Source: G020354785 sp964461435 (GTDB taxonomy: Bacteria > Bacteroidota > Bacteroidia > Bacteroidales > UBA10428). Taken from it: 64,000 nucleotides of DNA. The position numbers and the translations under genes were made by a program. The notes under the pieces were generated by a model. That model ran no database searches. It saw nothing but the letters and a program-made list of their open reading frames with translations, and was not told where the DNA came from. Where the stretch lies: positions 60,447 through 124,446 of the forward strand of contig CAYWUI010000003.1 in NCBI GenBank assembly GCA_964461435.1. Reading direction: 5' to 3'. Position 1 is the first letter of the stretch. The number at the start of each line of letters is the position of its first letter. Below, in pieces: positions 1 through 9,900 of the stretch.

Positions 1-1
1 G

Positions 2-184
2 GCGGCCGGAGTTATTCACAGTGATATGGAACGGGGCTTTATACGCGCTGAGGTTATGAAATATGTCGATTTTAGAAGTCTGGGCTCTGAACATGCATGC
101 AGGGAAAAAGGAAAGCTTGCTGTTGAAGGGAAAAACTATATAGTGACCGACGGTGACATCCTGCATATCAGGTTTAATGTTTAA
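2..184 (+). CDS. ychF: YchF/OLA1-type GTPase, C-terminal end (partial)
   Basis: The window opens inside this gene; 60 codons and the TAA stop are visible. The peptide contains ERGFIRAEV, then GKLAVEGKNYIVTDGD and the terminus HIRFNV. This is the C-terminal TGS domain of the YchF family, whose members end in a very similar Asp-Gly-Asp-x-x-His-x-Arg-Phe-Asn-Val. YchF is a P-loop NTPase of the Obg group that prefers ATP and is linked to ribosomes and the oxidative stress response. The nucleotide-binding part lies before the window, so intactness cannot be judged. An 106-base gap separates it from the next gene. Confidence 0.88.
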   Translation, partial: AAGVIHSDMERGFIRAEVMKYVDFRSLGSEHACREKGKLAVEGKNYIVTDGDILHIRFNV

Positions 185-290
185 AATTAAAATATTACTA
201 TCCCCGCATCTGTCAATATATATAACTTTTTTTCATTAAAAAGAATAAAAAAAATTTATCTTAGCAGCTTTGTTTTATAAAAGTTATATA

Positions 291-1952
291 ATGTTAAATA
301 TGAGATTCCGACTGGCTTTATTCGTGATATTCATTATTTTAATAATTAATCCGGTGTGCATGCCTCAGGATAATACCCGCATACCATCTGAGAATCCCAG
401 GCTTATTATTGGAATCATCGTCAGCCAGATGCGATATGATTATATATACCGGTTCTGGGACAAGTTTGAAGAAAATGGATTTAAGAAATTAATAAACAGG
501 GGGACATACTGTAAAAATGCAAGTTTCAATTATTTGCTTTCACAGGAAGGAGTAGGCCATGCAACAATAGCCACAGGAGCACTGCCATCAAGTCACGGAA
601 TAGTATCAGAAGAATGGTATTTGAGCCTGCAGGACAAGATAGTAAAGAACATTGAAGATGAAAAATACAGTACGGTAGGAGGCAACTACGAATCAGGAAA
701 ATATTCTCCGGAGAATTTAATGTGCACTACGTACTCGGATGAACTTCGCCTGTCCAATAATTTAAAATCCAAAGTATTTGGTATTTCCCTGGATGCTGCA
801 CCGGCCATACTGTCCAGCGGGCATACTGCAAACGGCGTATACTGGTTCGATGTAAAAAGCGGCAACTGGATAACAAGCACATATTATGCCGATTCACTCC
901 CTTCATGGGTAAGGGATTTTAATTCAAAAAAGTTTCATGATACTTACCTTGAAAGAGAATGGAACACTCTTTTACCTGTTAATAATTATACTGAAAGTCT
1001 ACCCGACAATAACAAGTATGAAAAAGGAATAAAAGGACAAACAGTATTTCCCTACAATCTTTATGAACTGGCAAATATAAAAAAACGCAAAACAGATTAT
1101 AATATTCTCAAATCCACTCCTTTTGGCAATTCGATTGTCAAGGATTTTGCTGTTTCATTAATAGTAAATGAAGGTTTGGGTAAGGATGAGTTTCCCGATG
1201 TTATTAATATATGTTTTACCTCAACAGAAAATATTGGTAATCTTTTCGGCCCCAATTCAGTTGAAATTGAGGATGCTTTCCTGAGGCTTGACCAGGAAAT
1301 AGCTCATTTCCTCAATTTTATTGATGAAACCATTGGTAAAGAGAATGTATTGATATATCTTACGTCTGACCATGGTATTTCACATATGCCTGATTATTTG
1401 AATGATTATAAAATCCCTGCCGGATATTTTAACGAGAAGGGCGCAGTATCATTATTAAGAAGTGCTTTAAACAATGTATACGGAAAAGGTGACTGGGTAA
1501 AAGCATATAATTCACAACAGGTATATTTAAACCGGACGTTAATAGAAGATGCTAAAATACCTTTGGACGAAATACAGTACTATACCGCACGGTTTTTGTT
1601 GCAGTTCTCAGGTGTCGCTAATACCATCACTTCAACTACCTTGCAGACAACTAATTTTACCGGCGGCATTTTTGAAAAAATTCAGAACGGATTTAATCAA
1701 AAACGCTCGGGCGATGTTATAATTAATCTTAAAGCAGGATGGATAGAAAAAGGTGATGAATCATTAACCCTTAACTCATCCTATGCATACGATTCGAGGA
1801 TACCATTAATTTGGTACGGCTGGAAAATAGGAAGAAGCACAATTCTGAGGCCTGTAGATATCAGAGATATTGCACCAACTTTATCAACTTTTTTAAATAT
1901 TACATATCCCAACGCCTGTACGGGTAATCCTGTTTTAGAACTATTAAAATAA
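291..1952 (+). CDS. Alkaline phosphatase/phosphodiesterase superfamily protein (PafA-like), probably catalytically dead
   Basis: This is an exported protein of about 553 residues with an N-terminal hydrophobic signal (RLALFVIFIILIINPVC). The fold signature is that of PafA-type periplasmic phosphatases: IIGIIVSQMRYDYIYRF near residue 40, GHATIATGALPSSHGI around the nucleophile Thr92, GNWITSTYY near 190, and TSDHG at 358–362. Several ligands that I recall for PafA look substituted. The first metal Asp is Ser45, the Asp/His pair of STD..GH reads STENIGN (Glu313, Asn317), the late HGSPY reads NSSY, and the Asn after HGI is lost. Only the Thr and the Asp360-His361 pair remain. I infer a pseudoenzyme with a binding or structural role. 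ATG at 291 or 300 is preferred over an upstream TTG at 270. It is followed by a terminator-like hairpin. Confidence 0.8.
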   Translation: MLNMRFRLALFVIFIILIINPVCMPQDNTRIPSENPRLIIGIIVSQMRYDYIYRFWDKFEENGFKKLINRGTYCKNASFNYLLSQEGVGHATIATGALPSSHGIVSEEWYLSLQDKIVKNIEDEKYSTVGGNYESGKYSPENLMCTTYSDELRLSNNLKSKVFGISLDAAPAILSSGHTANGVYWFDVKSGNWITSTYYADSLPSWVRDFNSKKFHDTYLEREWNTLLPVNNYTESLPDNNKYEKGIKGQTVFPYNLYELANIKKRKTDYNILKSTPFGNSIVKDFAVSLIVNEGLGKDEFPDVINICFTSTENIGNLFGPNSVEIEDAFLRLDQEIAHFLNFIDETIGKENVLIYLTSDHGISHMPDYLNDYKIPAGYFNEKGAVSLLRSALNNVYGKGDWVKAYNSQQVYLNRTLIEDAKIPLDEIQYYTARFLLQFSGVANTITSTTLQTTNFTGGIFEKIQNGFNQKRSGDVIINLKAGWIEKGDESLTLNSSYAYDSRIPLIWYGWKIGRSTILRPVDIRDIAPTLSTFLNITYPNACTGNPVLELLK

Positions 1953-1992
1953 AAAGAAGGCATCTGTAATCAAATGCCTTCAATTTACAAAT
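1951..1992 (+). terminator. Rho-independent-like hairpin after the PafA-like gene
   Basis: GAAGGCAT (1956–1963) pairs perfectly with ATGCCTTC (1974–1981) across a 10-base loop directly after the stop codon. An A-rich tract precedes it and AATTT follows. The downstream U run is short, so termination strength is uncertain. Confidence 0.6.
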
Positions 1993-2213
1993 TAAACAAA
2001 ACTACTAACTAAACCAACTTGGGCAAAACCGTCTAACCAATTAAAATTATGAGAATTGCTTCAGATAAATTTTTTATTAAGCTGATTTCTATACTCTGAT
2101 ACGGTATTAATAACAAAGGGTTAATTATATTACATTAATAACAAAAATATATTGATTAAAGAATTGATATTTTAAACTAAAAAAAAATAATTAGATGTAA
2201 AAAATTTTCGGGG

Positions 2214-3791
2214 ATGAATATTATAAAGATTCTAAGATTAACAATTTCAATATATTCACTGTTAATATTTCCGGCTGGTTTATGTTCCCAGAGCAGTTAC
2301 TGGGTATTCTTTACTGATAAAAACGGAGTCGAGTTTGATCCATATAAATATTTTGATCCCAGGGCTATCATCAGAAGAAAAGAACTTAATCTGAATTTAT
2401 ATGACGACTCAGATATGCCGGTCAGAAGTGATTATATAAAATACATTGAAGAAATTACCGGCAAAATAAAATCGGTGAGCAGATGGTTTAATGCAGTATC
2501 TGTTTATGCAACCCCTGATGAAATAAATACTGTTAACAAACTGGATTTTGTGGAAAAAACTTTACCTGTCCTGTTCATCTCCAAACCTGCCTCATTGAAT
2601 TCAGATTTTGTGTTACCACAGTTAAAAATGGACCTGCTCATAAAGCAGACGGGACGCATGGGAGGAAAGCTGTTTGAGGAACACGGCATTGACGGCAGCG
2701 GCGTGCGCATTGCAGTATTTGACGGAGGATTTCCAAAAGTAGATACTCATCCTGTTTTTGAGCATTTAAGGAACGCGGGACGAATAATAAAAACATATGA
2801 TTTCGTAAAAAAAAGAGATTATGTTTATGCAGGCGTTACACATGGTACAATGGTGTTATCCTGTATTGCCGGAAAATATAACAATATTAATATGGGGCTT
2901 GCTACAGGTGCTGAATTCCTGCTTGCAAGGACTGAACGGCGAACTGAACCCTTTTCAGAGGAAGAAAACTGGCTGGCTGCCGTTGAATGGGCAGACAGGA
3001 ATGGTGCTGACATAATTAACAGTTCCCTTGGTTATACTTACAACAGGTACTTTCCTGCTGACATGGACGGGCAAACCAGCCTGGTTGCAAGGGCCGCAAA
3101 TATGGCAGCCTCAAAGGGCATACTGGTAATAAATGCTATGGGTAATGACGGAAGTAAAAAATGGGAATTTATGGGAACACCTGCCGATGCAGATAGTATT
3201 TTATCTGTTGGCGGCATTGACCCGTCTACTGACTATCATATATATTTCAGTTCCTACGGACCAACTTTTGACAAAAGAAGAAAGCCCAATGTCTCAGCTT
3301 ATGGAGAAGTAATAGCTGCCAGCAGAAAAAAGCTGTCAAAATTACAGGGTACATCCTTTTCAACACCTTTGGTATCAGGTTTTGCTGCCTGCATCAGGCA
3401 ACTGAAGCCTGAATTGTCAAATATGGAACTCTTAAAGGAGATTGAAAGGTCAGCACATTTGTACCCGTATTACGATTATGCACACGGCTATGGCATACCC
3501 CAGGCCAGTTATTTTTTTGAAGATAAATCTTGTGATACTCTCGAAATAGTGCAGTTTGAGCTAAGTAATAATATATTAAAAGTGAGGATTAATGATCTTA
3601 TTGATCTTGAAGATGAAAGTGAAGACCATTTACTATTTTATCATATAGAAAACAATGAGGGGGTTCTTGACAAATATGCAGTAATTAAAGTATTTCAACA
3701 TGATGTTCTGGAATTTCCGGTTGAAGAATATAGAAATAACGAATTGCTGAGAGTCCATTTCAGGGGATATACGGCAGAATATAAATTTTAA
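2214..3791 (+). CDS. Secreted subtilisin-like serine protease (S8 family)
   Basis: A 525-residue S8 peptidase with an N-terminal signal peptide (cleavage probably near GLCSQ, residue 25). The catalytic triad is readable: Asp170 in IAVFDGGFP, His210 in GVTHGTMV, and Ser381 in GTSFSTPLVSGF, with the oxyanion Asn311 in AMGND. Residues 26–140 form a propeptide-like N-terminal region. About 130 residues follow the catalytic core and end in RVHFRGYTAEYKF. I see no type IX sorting domain there, so the enzyme is probably periplasmic or anchored by other means. It lies 13 bases upstream of the next gene, suggesting co-transcription. ATG at 2214 is the natural start because the signal peptide follows immediately. 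Confidence 0.9.
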   Translation: MNIIKILRLTISIYSLLIFPAGLCSQSSYWVFFTDKNGVEFDPYKYFDPRAIIRRKELNLNLYDDSDMPVRSDYIKYIEEITGKIKSVSRWFNAVSVYATPDEINTVNKLDFVEKTLPVLFISKPASLNSDFVLPQLKMDLLIKQTGRMGGKLFEEHGIDGSGVRIAVFDGGFPKVDTHPVFEHLRNAGRIIKTYDFVKKRDYVYAGVTHGTMVLSCIAGKYNNINMGLATGAEFLLARTERRTEPFSEEENWLAAVEWADRNGADIINSSLGYTYNRYFPADMDGQTSLVARAANMAASKGILVINAMGNDGSKKWEFMGTPADADSILSVGGIDPSTDYHIYFSSYGPTFDKRRKPNVSAYGEVIAASRKKLSKLQGTSFSTPLVSGFAACIRQLKPELSNMELLKEIERSAHLYPYYDYAHGYGIPQASYFFEDKSCDTLEIVQFELSNNILKVRINDLIDLEDESEDHLLFYHIENNEGVLDKYAVIKVFQHDVLEFPVEEYRNNELLRVHFRGYTAEYKF

Positions 3792-3804
3792 ACCATAACA
3801 GATA

Positions 3805-4521
3805 ATGAAGAAATCATTCCTGATATTGTCCACAGTGTTAATAACTTATAGTTGTTATACCCAGACAGTCCTGTTGGAAAAGAATGTTAAGGACAATGCA
3901 TATTCCCTTAAAAAGGGACCTAACATGAAATATTTTTCCCATTTGTACCTCGGATATAAGTTTTTTGCCAGCCTGCCTGATGAAAAGGGTGCAGAAATAG
4001 TATATGGTCCATCAACATCCATGAATATTGGCTACAGGTATAAATTTAAAATATTTGAATTCTATTCAATTGGATTTAACACCGAATATTCCTTAAAAAA
4101 ATATATTATTAAGCAAGCAGAAAATAAAATACTGCCTAATTCCGTGCTGCATGACAAAGAAAAAATGAGGTTCAACAATGCCGGATTTGAATTCTATAAC
4201 CGATTTAATGTTGGTAAAAGAGGTAATATTATCGGCAAGTATCTCGATATCGGATTATATGGCAACTGGATTTTTGCGACAAACCATTATACCAGGGATA
4301 AGACATATGATGAAAATAATATGTCCGAACTCACTGTTGTCAGATATTCCAGGCTGAAATACACTAATAATTTCAGCTACGGACTGTCAGGACGCATCGG
4401 AATAAACAATATATCCCTGTCAGCTAACTACCGCCTTTCAGATTTGTTCAGGAAAGATTATCAATTACCCGAATTACCAAGGTTTTCTATCGGACTTGAA
4501 TTGGCACTTTACGGCAAATAA
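3805..4521 (+). CDS. Exported outer-membrane beta-barrel-like protein, unknown function
   Basis: A 238-residue protein with a signal peptide (MKKSFLILSTVLITYSC). It is rich in alternating aromatic and polar residues typical of beta-barrel strands (MNIGYRYKFKIFEFYSIGFN, FSYGLSGRIGINNISLSANY) and its last strand is RFSIGLELALYGK. I do not recognise the family. The Cys at residue 17 lies in TYSC, a poor lipobox, so a lipoprotein is unlikely. It follows the S8 protease by 13 bases and is probably in the same transcript. The 3' end faces the ribokinase gene with no clear terminator in the 55-base gap. Confidence 0.6.
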   Translation: MKKSFLILSTVLITYSCYTQTVLLEKNVKDNAYSLKKGPNMKYFSHLYLGYKFFASLPDEKGAEIVYGPSTSMNIGYRYKFKIFEFYSIGFNTEYSLKKYIIKQAENKILPNSVLHDKEKMRFNNAGFEFYNRFNVGKRGNIIGKYLDIGLYGNWIFATNHYTRDKTYDENNMSELTVVRYSRLKYTNNFSYGLSGRIGINNISLSANYRLSDLFRKDYQLPELPRFSIGLELALYGK

Positions 4522-4576
4522 CAATAGATGTCTAAGCCTGATTGATATTAATGTGGCAATGTATTTGCAGCCTTAC

Positions 4577-5494
4577 TTAAGACTTACTTTTAAGAAATTC
4601 CAGAATATCATTGCGGTTAGGGGCTGACGGCTGAGCGCCGAGCCTGGTCACCGATAATGCTGCAGCAGCATTAGCAAATTTTACAGCTTCCCATATATTT
4701 TTCTTTTCAGCCAGTGCCACCGCGAGTGCTCCATTAAAAATATCGCCGGCAGCAGTTGTATCAATAGCATGTACCTTAAATCCCCCAACGAGTTCGGAAC
4801 CGCTGCTGTCCAGAATAAGGGCTCCTTTTTTACCTATAGTAATAATAACTTTGTTTACTCCTTTTGATATAAGTATTCTCCCTGCATCTTCCGCTGCTCC
4901 TTCATCTTCAATTTTAATTCCTGTCAGCATCTCAGCCTCCGCTTCATTAGGAGTTAATATTGAAACAGTCTTTAGCAGATCAATAGGCAATGGTTGTCCC
5001 GGTGCAGGATTGAGAATAACTCTTACTCCGTTGTCATAGGCAAACTTTGCAGCATATTGAACTGTTTTTAACGGTATCTCCAGCTGCATAAGCAGAATGT
5101 CGGATGCCAGTATGGCTTCTTTGGCAGCAGTTATGTCATATACAGATAAATTTAAATTTGCTCCGGATGCAACGGCAGTACAGTTCTCACCACCTTCAGC
5201 AACAAATATCTCTGCAATCCCTGATGGAGCATCCTTGTCCTTTACAATAAAATCTGTATTTATTCCATCTTCCTTAAATCCCTTTAAAGCCTGCTCCCCA
5301 AAAATATCCTCACCAACACGGGCAACAAAGGTCACCTTGCCTCCCGCCCTCGCTGCAGCCACAGCCTGATTAGCCCCTTTACCGCCAGGAGCCGTACTGA
5401 ATTTACCTCCTAAAACAACTTCCTTTGGCCCGGGAATGCGGGGAACCTTAACTATCATATCTGTATTGGAACTTCCAATGACTGTAATATTCAT
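4577..5494 (-). CDS. rbsK: Ribokinase (PfkB family)
   Basis: A 305-residue cytoplasmic sugar kinase that phosphorylates ribose to ribose 5-phosphate. N-terminal substrate-site motif SSNTDMIVKVPRIPGP and PGGKGANQAVAAARAGG (residues 37–52) match ribokinases. The C-terminal ATP/anion-hole signature DTTAAGDIFNGALAVAL contains the catalytic base Asp251. LTPNEAEAEMLTG (180–192) is the third family motif. Length is normal. ATG at 5494 is preferred over a TTG one codon upstream. No rbs transporter or regulator neighbours it, so it probably serves nucleoside or ribose salvage. Another PfkB-family substrate cannot be excluded, but the motif set is close to bona fide ribokinase. Confidence 0.9.
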   Translation of the reverse strand: MNITVIGSSNTDMIVKVPRIPGPKEVVLGGKFSTAPGGKGANQAVAAARAGGKVTFVARVGEDIFGEQALKGFKEDGINTDFIVKDKDAPSGIAEIFVAEGGENCTAVASGANLNLSVYDITAAKEAILASDILLMQLEIPLKTVQYAAKFAYDNGVRVILNPAPGQPLPIDLLKTVSILTPNEAEAEMLTGIKIEDEGAAEDAGRILISKGVNKVIITIGKKGALILDSSGSELVGGFKVHAIDTTAAGDIFNGALAVALAEKKNIWEAVKFANAAAALSVTRLGAQPSAPNRNDILEFLKSKS

Positions 5495-5885
5495 CAATAT
5501 TAGGATTTATATTATCAATAATTTTTGTTTGACCATCTAAAGTTAACAAAAAGAAAATTAAAAAAAATACTAAGTATATATTTTGAAATTAACAATAATC
5601 AGAACTGGCATTTTTGCTGTTTCCCATATCGGCTATATTATAGAATTCCTCTTTATAACCGATGTTTTATAAATGCAAAGATATGAGGAACCAGTTGTTG
5701 ATAAAATAGAAGCGGTACCGGTAATGACATTTTAAATTTCTAATAAAAAACAAGTTAGCCCCAGGAGGATCAATTTTAAAAATAAATTATTCCCCTATTA
5801 AATAAATATTTATTAAATTCGGGCATGGTAAGTATTTTAAATTTTTATTTAATACTATTTTCCTTATTGACCAAAACAGGAAATT
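5495..5885. other. 391-base divergent intergenic region with imperfect inverted repeat
   Basis: No gene was found in this AT-rich spacer between the divergent ribokinase and acyltransferase genes. ATCGGCTAT (5628–5636) and ATAACCGAT (5655–5663) form an 8-of-9 inverted repeat, and a smaller palindrome CTATATTATAG (5633–5643) is nested in it. AGGAGG at 5763–5768 is not followed by a start codon at a usable distance. No TAnnTTTG promoter box was found in either direction. Confidence 0.4.
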
Positions 5886-6701
5886 ATGCAAATAAAATTT
5901 GGTAACCTTCTTACTCAGAAAGATACTTCACCTGAATATAACCTGGCAACCGAGAATATTATTTACCTTTCAGATAAAAAATACATTGTAAAACTTGCCG
6001 AGAATCTTATTGAAGTTGATGAAGTATTAAAGCTAAGGTTTGAAGTATTTAATCTTGAGTTGAAAGAAGGACTGGATTCTTCATTTTCTACTTTGCGTGA
6101 TGAAGATAAATTCGACCGGCAATGTCATCATCTGCTGGTTATTGAGAGAGCTACAAATCGAATTGTGGGCACCTACCGCCTGCAAACACTTGAAGCAGCG
6201 AAGAAAGGTCACGGCTTTTACTCATCGGGCGAATTTAACTTAAACAAATTGGGAAGGAAAGTATTGCGCAAATCGGTCGAAGTAGGAAGAGCATGTATTG
6301 ACAAAGATCACAGAAACAGCAGGGCTTTATTCCTGTTATGGAAAGGTATTGCCCAGTATATATTCTATGTACAGAAACGCTATCTGTTCGGTTGTTGCTC
6401 CATTAGCAGTCAGGATCCTGTTGTGGGAAAGATATTCATGAATTATCTCGAACGTAATAACTATGTTCATGATAAGATTTCTACTGTACCTGTAGCCGGA
6501 CTTGAATGTTATGCCGATAATTTAAAAGTTCCTTATAAGGATAAAGTAGATATGCCATCTTTAATGGATATGTATCTCAGATATGGAGCCAAGGTCTGTG
6601 GACCCCCTGCTATTGACCGGGCTTTTAAAACTATAGATTTTTTTATTGTCCTTGATACTAATGAACTGGACCCTGAGTCTCTTGAAATGTTTTTTAATTA
6701 A
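5886..6701 (+). CDS. GlsB/OlsB-like N-acyltransferase (GNAT-type, Acetyltransf_5)
   Basis: A 271-residue cytoplasmic or membrane-peripheral protein without signal peptide. The core LRFEVFNLELKEG, then DRQCHHLLVIE, IVGTYRL and VEVGRACIDKDHRN matches the N-acyltransferases that make 3-hydroxyacyl-ornithine (OlsB) or 3-hydroxyacyl-glycine (GlsB) lipids, the first step of ornithine/glycine lipid synthesis in Bacteroidota. It also resembles the N-terminal part of the so-called hemolysin family. The usual partner for the second acylation (GlsA/OlsA, PlsC-like) is not adjacent; the gene stands alone between long spacers. Substrate, glycine or ornithine, cannot be told from sequence alone. Confidence 0.75.
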   Translation: MQIKFGNLLTQKDTSPEYNLATENIIYLSDKKYIVKLAENLIEVDEVLKLRFEVFNLELKEGLDSSFSTLRDEDKFDRQCHHLLVIERATNRIVGTYRLQTLEAAKKGHGFYSSGEFNLNKLGRKVLRKSVEVGRACIDKDHRNSRALFLLWKGIAQYIFYVQKRYLFGCCSISSQDPVVGKIFMNYLERNNYVHDKISTVPVAGLECYADNLKVPYKDKVDMPSLMDMYLRYGAKVCGPPAIDRAFKTIDFFIVLDTNELDPESLEMFFN

Positions 6702-6988
6702 CTGACCTTTGTAAGCCTGAAGACATATAAAAAGCTCTTCTTTATCCTCATTTCCGTATTTTAAATAACTTCGATTAATAGCAGGTTCTATTCTCTTTAA
6801 AATCTTTAAATAGTCAATACCGGTTTAATAAAATATGCTTTCAGAATAAATTAAGCTGGCATAAAGATTTTAAATATATTCTTAATCTAAATACTTATAA
6901 AAATTGTTTCTTATTAATTAGTTAACTAAATTAGATAAGGATAATAAATCAGCCTGTAAAACTCTTGCAAACATATAATATCAAATAT

Positions 6989-9900
6989 ATGATTTTGTCG
7001 TGCCTGATTTTTAGTCTGAAAATCGGTATGCTGGCATCATATACTCAACCAAAATGTTATACAACAGCTGACGGCTTATCTCACGATAATATCAATTGTA
7101 TCTTATTGGCTAACAGGGGATTTTTATGGATTGGCACAAGATACGGACTCAACAGATATGACGGTTACCATTTAATAAATATTAAAAATATTCCAGGGGA
7201 TTTGAATTCCCTTTCAGATAACTTCATTACGGCATTGGCCAGTGATTCATCAGAAAATTTATGGATCGGGACAAGGAAGGGATTGAATCACTATAACATG
7301 AAAACCATGATCTTTGATGCTTATTTTAACAATCCTGAAGATAGTAACAGCATATCTGATAATTACATTAACGATCTTTATGTCGATAGTAATAATACCG
7401 TATGGATTCTCGCCGGCAATGTTTTAAATAACCTTGATATTAAGAACAACAGGTTGCACCGTTATCATATCCCTGTTGATGATGAAAAATCAAAAGACCT
7501 CATACTATATACACTTGAGGAGGATAAGGATAACCTGATATGGATAGGATCATCAAATGGTTTGTATTGCTTTGACAAATCCGGGAATAAATTTTCGAAT
7601 CTGAAAATTAATATTTCGGATTACTCTGTTAAATCAATATTCATAGATGCTGAAGGGAATATTTGGCTAGGTACCGATCGTGGATTACTTAAAATAATAA
7701 AAAGCAAAAGCATCATTAAAAAATACTATAATGATTTAAAACCTGATAATCCTGATATTGTTAATTCCATTAATTGCATGACCTTTTGGAGCACTAAAAA
7801 CCTGATGCTGGGAACAGAGTTGGGGCTGTATATATTTGATATACAGAAAGAAGAATTTAAATCAATAAATGAGCCATTTCCCCCCGTCAAAAAACTTACA
7901 TATTATCCGGTCAGTTGTATGCATACGGATTTTTCAGATTTAGTCTGGATTGGAACTTCACACGGATTGTTTAAGCTTAATAAAAGTCCGGCATTTTTCT
8001 GCAATTACAGTAGTGATAAATTAACGGGACTGAAAGGGGAGCATATAACATCAATATATAAAGACAGGGACGATGCGCTTTGGGTTGGAACCCAAAACTA
8101 CGGATTGAATATCATCAATATATTAAGCGGGGAAATAATTAACTATAATAAACATAATTATAATAATAAGTTAAGAATCCCCAGCAATAAAGTTCCTGTA
8201 ATATTTGAGGATAGCGAAGGTAAAATGTATTTAGGAACAGGGAAGGGTGTAATGATATATAATCCTGCCAAAAAGAATTTCGAGGGCTTATGCGAAAAGA
8301 TACATCTAAACAATTGTGACACATTCAAAAACAGTCAGATTTATGATATCCTGGAAGACACATTTAAAAACTTGTGGTTTGCTACAAGCAGCGGATTATA
8401 CGCACTAAATATAAATAAAGAAAGGCAGTTGCATCATTATAGCCCGGGACTTGATAACCAATCCGGTATATTCGAACCGTTGTTTGTGCTGGAAGCCGGC
8501 AATTACAATAATCTCTGGATTGGCACAAACAACGGCTTAATTCTTTTTAATACAGAAACCAGTAATTTTGAAAAATACACATCTGACTCGATAAATCAAA
8601 AATACAGACTCACCGGCAATTCAATATTTTCGTTATATGCAGATTCAAGTAACATATTGTGGGTTGGCACTGACGGAGGATTAACCATGATTGACCAGGC
8701 CGCCCTTAGATGGAAACATTACACTTCAAAAAACGGATTGTCAAGCCGTTATATTTATGCAATCGTTGAAGACAGGAAGAATAACTTATGGCTGACCACC
8801 AATAATGGAATTATTAAGTTTAATAAAAATAATGAGAGCTTCAGGACCTATGACGGGTCCGAAGGATTATTAGTCAGTGAATTTATTGAGAGATCATGCT
8901 ATAAAAGCAGTCACGGAGAAATATTCTTTGGCGGCATCCAGGGATTCTGTTCATTTTTCCCTGATTCCCTGGTTATGAATTCACATGTGCCCAAGGTAGA
9001 AATAACGAAAATAAAATATATAAACAGAAATACTATCTATAGCATCTACAAGGAAAATTTCGATTCTATAGTACTGCCCAAATGCACCTATTTCACAATT
9101 GAATTTTCAGCCCTTGATTTTGTAACTCCCGGGAAAAATCAGTATATGTATTCGGTTCATAAACCAGGCAGCGAGCCAAACTGGATATATTGCGGGAAAA
9201 TTAATAATGTTAACCTTGCTGATATCAAGTCCGGTTCATATATATTCCGGGTTAAGGGTTCTAACAGCGATGTTATCTGGAATAATGAGGGCAAAACAAT
9301 AAAAATTATCATTCAGACATCAATCTTGAAATCAAAGAAAGCAATACTGGTTTATATAACGGTCCTGACACTGATAATTATACTGTTACTTATTTACAGC
9401 TATTTAAGATCAAAGAGAATAAGATATATAAATGAAGAAAGAGAAAATATCTCAAGACAAATTTTAGAACAAAAAGAAGAACTTATAGCAAAGAATAATA
9501 ATATCATGGATAGTATAAAATATGCAAAACGTATTCAGTCAGCCTTAATGCCTCCCGACACAACATTTAAATCAATCTTTCCTGATTCTTTCATTTTGCA
9601 TATTCCCAAAGATATTGTAAGTGGCGATTTCTACTGGTTTAACAAAGTTGGCGACAGGGCCTTTGTCGCTGCTGTCGATTGTACGGGCCATGGCGTCCCG
9701 GGGGCCTTCATGTCTATTATTGGAATTGAACTGTTTAGAAATATTACTAATATCGAGGGTATAAAACAGCCGGCTCAAATCCTGGCTACTCTCAACAAAG
9801 ACTTTCAAAAGATCTTTCATGATAAGGATATTATCTCATTCAGGGACGGCATGGATTTGGCCTTTTGTGCCTTCGATACTAAAAAAATGATACTTGAATA

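Noticed and set aside
5763..5768. AGGAGG in the 391-base spacer as a ribosome binding site
   Set aside because: No start codon follows within a usable distance in any frame; the next gene starts 118 bases later.
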